From Candidatus Rokubacteria bacterium RIFCSPLOWO2_02_FULL_72_37 (GTDB lineage: Bacteria > Methylomirabilota > Methylomirabilia > Rokubacteriales > CSP1-6): a stretch of DNA of 9,472 nucleotides. Location of the stretch: positions 1 to 9,472 of the forward strand of contig MGCE01000035.1 in assembly GCA_001790315.1 (NCBI GenBank), written 5' to 3'. The notes under the pieces were generated by a model. The model was not told the origin of the DNA, ran no database searches, and worked only from the letters and a program-made list of their open reading frames with translations. How positions within the stretch are numbered: position 1 is the stretch's first letter; each line of letters starts with the position of its first letter. Position numbers and translations under genes: made by a program. Below are positions 6,330-9,472 of this stretch, piece after piece.

Positions 6330-7835
6330 ATGAAGATCACCAAGGTCCTGATCGCCAACCGCGGCGAGATCGCCGTCCGGGTCGTCCGCGCCTGCCGCGA
6401 ACAGGGAATCGCATCGGTCGCCGTCTTCTCCGAGGCCGACCGCGAGGCGCTCCACGTCCTGATGGCCGACGAGGCCTACCCGATCGGGCCGGCCCCCGCG
6501 ACCGAGAGCTACCTGCGCATCGACCGTCTCGTCGCGGCCGCCAAGGCCGCGGGCGCCGACGCCGTCCATCCCGGCTACGGCTTCCTCGCCGAGAACGCCG
6601 CGTTCGCCGAGGCGTGCGCCGCCGCGGGGCTCGTGTTCGTCGGCCCGCCGCCGTCGGCGATCCGTGCGATGGGCGACAAGACGGCTGCGCGCCGCATCGC
6701 GCGTGAGATGGGCGTACCGATGGTGCCCGGCACCATCGAGCCGGTCGCCTCCGACGCCGCGGCCCGAACCACCGCCGCGGAGATCGGCTACCCGCTCATG
6801 ATCAAGGCCGCGCTCGGGGGCGGAGGCAAGGGCATGCGGCTCGTGCGCGCCGCGGGCGAGCTCGAGGGCGCGCTCCGCGCCGCGCGCAGCGAGGCGGCCG
6901 GTGCCTTCGGCGACTCGGCGGTCTACCTCGAGCGGTACGTGTCGGAGCCCCGCCACGTCGAGATGCAGGTGCTCGCCGACACGCACGGCAACGTCGTGCA
7001 CCTCGGGGAGCGCGAGTGCTCGATCCAGCGGCGCCATCAGAAGCTCATCGAGGAGTCCCCGTCGCCGTGCGTGGACCCGGCCATGCGCGCCAGGATGGGC
7101 GAGGCGGCGTGCCGGATCGTCGAGGCCGCCGGCTACGTCAACGCGGGCACGGTCGAGTTCCTCGTGGACTCCGAGCGGAACTTCTACTTCCTCGAGGTGA
7201 ACACGCGGCTCCAGGTGGAGCACCCGGTGACCGAGCTGGTCACGGGAATCGACCTGGTCCGGGAGCAGCTCCGCATCGCCGCCGGCGAGCCGCTCGGCTA
7301 CACGCAGGCCGACGTCGTGCCGCGCGGAGCGGCCATCGAGTGCCGCATCAACGCCGAGGACCCGTTCGGGGGCTGGCTCCCGTCCCCGGGCACGATCACG
7401 GGCCTCCGCGGCGCGGCGGGGCCGTGGGTGCGCGACGACTCGGGGGTGTACGAGGGCTGCGCCGTGTCGCGCTTCTACGACACGCTCCTCGCCAAGCTCA
7501 TCGTCTGGGGCGCCGACCGCGCGGCGGCGATCGCGCGGATGGCGCGCGCGCTCGCCGAGTACAAGGTGGTCGGCGTGCGCACGACGATCCCGGTCCTCGC
7601 CCACGTCGTCGCGCACGAGGACTTCCGCGCCGGCCGGCTCTCGACGCATCTCCTGGACCGGATCCTGCCCGAGCTCGCGGGCTCGCGTGGACGGCTCCGC
7701 TCGGTGGCGATCGTCGCCGCCGTGCTGGCGGAGCACGAGCGCCTCGGCCGCCGGACGCTTCCGCCGGAGGCGCCCTCCTCGACCGACGCCTGGCGGGCGG
7801 CGCTCCGCCCGGGCGTGTGGGGGGGGCGCCGGTGA
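6330..7835 (+). CDS. Biotin carboxylase subunit of an acyl-CoA carboxylase (alpha-chain BC part)
   Basis: This cytoplasmic enzyme carboxylates protein-bound biotin using ATP and bicarbonate, the first half-reaction of acetyl-, propionyl- or methylcrotonyl-CoA carboxylases. In the 501 residues one sees the family start 'KVLIANRGEIAVRVVRA' (5-21), MGDKTAA near 114-120, and the glycine loop GGGGKGM (163-169). 'PRHVEMQVLAD', 'RRHQKLIEE', and the catalytic EVNTRLQVEH (289-298, with Glu289, Asn291, Arg293 and Glu297) follow, then 'ECRINAEDP'. All expected active-site residues are present. It is about 50 residues longer than stand-alone AccC. The extra C-terminal part resembles the linker that joins BC to the BT/BCCP region in PccA/MccA alpha chains. 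ATG 6330 is chosen because conserved sequence starts there; the in-frame GTG 6282 would add 16 unrelated residues. Its stop overlaps the carrier gene. Acyl substrate is set by a carboxyltransferase not in this window. Confidence 0.93.
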   Translation: MKITKVLIANRGEIAVRVVRACREQGIASVAVFSEADREALHVLMADEAYPIGPAPATESYLRIDRLVAAAKAAGADAVHPGYGFLAENAAFAEACAAAGLVFVGPPPSAIRAMGDKTAARRIAREMGVPMVPGTIEPVASDAAARTTAAEIGYPLMIKAALGGGGKGMRLVRAAGELEGALRAARSEAAGAFGDSAVYLERYVSEPRHVEMQVLADTHGNVVHLGERECSIQRRHQKLIEESPSPCVDPAMRARMGEAACRIVEAAGYVNAGTVEFLVDSERNFYFLEVNTRLQVEHPVTELVTGIDLVREQLRIAAGEPLGYTQADVVPRGAAIECRINAEDPFGGWLPSPGTITGLRGAAGPWVRDDSGVYEGCAVSRFYDTLLAKLIVWGADRAAAIARMARALAEYKVVGVRTTIPVLAHVVAHEDFRAGRLSTHLLDRILPELAGSRGRLRSVAIVAAVLAEHERLGRRTLPPEAPSSTDAWRAALRPGVWGGRR

Positions 7836-8331
7836 GATTCGTGGCCACGCTGGCGGACGGCGTCGAGAAGGTCGAGGTGGCCGGCGCGGGAGGCAGCTAC
7901 CGACTCACGATCGGTGCGGAGGTGTGGGAGGTGGACGCGCGCCTCACCGCGCAGGGCATCTACTCGCTGCTCATCGGCGGTGTGTCGTACGTGGCCGAGG
8001 TGACCGACGACGGCGGCGCGTGCGTCGTCGACGTCGGCGACGAGGCGTGGGTGATCCGGGTCGAGGAGGAGACGCGGCACATCATCCGCACGCACGGCGG
8101 CGACGCCTCGGGGCACGCGGGGCAGACGCTGACCGCGCCGCTCCCGGGCAAGATCACGCACGTCGCGGTCGCCGTCGGCGACCGCGTCGAGAAGGGCGAC
8201 ACGCTCCTGGTGATCGAAGCGATGAAGATGGAGAACGAGTTCCGTGCCGGGGCGGCCGGGACCGTGGCGGAGGTGCGGGTGCAGGCGGGCCAGGCGGTGA
8301 ACGCGGGCGACGTCCTCGTGGTGCTCGAGGC

Positions 8332-8335
<4 letters not shown>
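7832..8335 (+). CDS. Biotin carboxyl carrier protein with BT-like N-terminal domain
   Basis: This 167-residue protein carries the biotin that shuttles carboxylate from the preceding biotin carboxylase to a carboxyltransferase. The C-terminal biotinyl domain (about 98-167) contains 'APLPGKITHVAVAVGDRVEKG', the biotinylation motif EAMKMEN with target Lys132, and ends 'AGDVLVVLEA'. The lysine lies 35 residues from the C-terminus, as is usual. The first 95 or so residues are made of repeated short beta strands (SYRLTIGAEVWEVDA, IYSLLIGGVSYVAEV, ACVVDVGDEAWVIRV). They resemble the BT-type strands that precede the carrier domain in propionyl- and methylcrotonyl-CoA carboxylase alpha chains. It starts with GTG 7832, overlapping the carboxylase stop as GTGA, with a run of G at about 7818-7826 as a possible ribosome site. 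Biotinylation requires BirA, encoded elsewhere. Confidence 0.93.
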
Positions 8336-9072
<737 letters not shown>

Positions 9073-9078
9073 GGGAGG
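9073..9078 (+). promoter_or_regulatory. Strong ribosome binding site for the binding-protein gene
   Basis: GGGAGG at 9073-9078 directly follows the ATPase stop codon and lies five bases before ATG 9084. It is one of the strongest Shine-Dalgarno sequences in the window, fitting the high binding-protein output typical of importers. Confidence 0.75.
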
Positions 9079-9083
9079 CCCGT

Positions 9084-9472
9084 ATGAAGCGCCTACTGTC
9101 CACGCTCGTCGCCCTGACCCTGCTCGCGGCGGCCGTCCCGGTGTTCGCCGAGACGACGCTCGAGAAGATCGGCCGCACCGGCACGCTCACCATCGGCACG
9201 CGCCGGGGCTCGCCGCCGTTCGGGTTCGTGAACAAGAGCAACGAGTGGGTCGGCTTCTCGATCGACCTGGTCGAACAGGCGATCAAGCCGGTCATCGAGC
9301 GGAAGCTCGGGAAGTCGATCAAGGTCGAGAAGAAGGAGTCCACGCCCGCGACGCGGATCCCGCTGCTGACCTCCAACGCGGTGGACCTCATCGCGGAGAC
9401 CATGACCGACACGCGGCCGCGGCGCGAGAGCGTGGACTTCAGTCTCACGTTCTTCGTCACCGGCGCCCAGTT
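9084..9472 (+). CDS. Polar amino acid ABC importer, periplasmic binding protein (partial, runs off the right edge)
   Basis: The first 129 codons are present and the gene continues past the window. A Sec signal peptide occupies residues 1-22 (MKRLLSTLV..., cleavage after Val-Phe-Ala). The mature part begins 'ETTLEKIGRTGTLTIGTRRGSPPFGFV', then 'WVGFSIDLVEQAI', 'STPATRIPLLTSNAVDLIAE' and 'TMTDTRPRRESVDFSLTFFVTGAQ'. These are the standard first-lobe elements of the SBP_bac_3 family (GltI/GlnH/HisJ-like). The Arg in 'ATRIPLL' and the 'DLIAETMT' segment correspond to the ligand-binding region of glutamate/aspartate- and glutamine-binding proteins. The 'TPATRIPLL...VDFSxxFFVTG' wording leans to the GltI side, but the exact amino acid cannot be assigned. 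It lies 11 bases after the ATPase gene and surely belongs to the same operon. Confidence 0.92.
   Translation, partial: MKRLLSTLVALTLLAAAVPVFAETTLEKIGRTGTLTIGTRRGSPPFGFVNKSNEWVGFSIDLVEQAIKPVIERKLGKSIKVEKKESTPATRIPLLTSNAVDLIAETMTDTRPRRESVDFSLTFFVTGAQ

Noticed and set aside
4950..7736. A 928-codon open frame on the - strand, plus other long antisense frames such as 1765-3294
   Set aside because: These lie opposite well-supported genes and read as low-complexity Arg, Ala, His and Asp-rich protein with no family motif. Long antisense frames are expected in GC-rich genes because stop codons are rare.

Overview
This is a gene-dense, very GC-rich bacterial window with every gene on the + strand. Strong third-position G/C bias, frequent GTG starts, Sec signal peptides on binding proteins, and periplasmic-binding-protein ABC importers fit a high-GC Gram-negative-type bacterium. 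The mix of a benzoate-type CoA ligase, a NitT/TauT-type importer and a separate biotin carboxylase plus carrier resembles uncultivated soil lineages such as Methylomirabilota/Rokubacteria or high-GC proteobacteria, but no marker gene here settles this. No RNA genes, CRISPR arrays, insertion sequences or prophage genes were seen, and no intergenic gap exceeds about 150 bases.

Layout. (1) 1-1026: the last 12 codons of an upstream gene (possibly sucD), nucleoside diphosphate kinase (ndk), and a small two-helix membrane protein with a bacterial PH-like domain. The membrane protein appears to start at a CTG overlapping the ndk stop codon. (2) 1085-1843: a stand-alone secreted protein of unknown function, with a candidate extended -10 element and a clear Shine-Dalgarno sequence. 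(3) 1957-6179: a benzoate-CoA-ligase-family enzyme followed by a complete NitT/TauT/SsuABC-type importer (ATPase, permease, periplasmic binding protein). The first three genes are separated by 2 bases or overlap by 4. The most economical reading is uptake of an organic (perhaps aromatic) acid followed by activation to its CoA thioester. (4) 6330-9472 (open at the right edge): a biotin carboxylase and a separate biotin carrier protein, which together have the length and domain order of one acyl-CoA carboxylase alpha chain split in two. These are followed, with a 4-base overlap, by a GlnQ-type polar amino acid ABC ATPase and the first 129 codons of its binding protein. The permease genes are presumably beyond the edge. 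No carboxyltransferase subunit is in the window.

Nothing here is clearly a new kind of system. The points most worth a second look are the coupling of a carboxyltransferase-less carboxylase pair to an amino acid importer, the ligase-importer unit with altered acyl-pocket positions, the likely CTG start, and TA-rich hexamers placed just upstream of transcription-unit starts.
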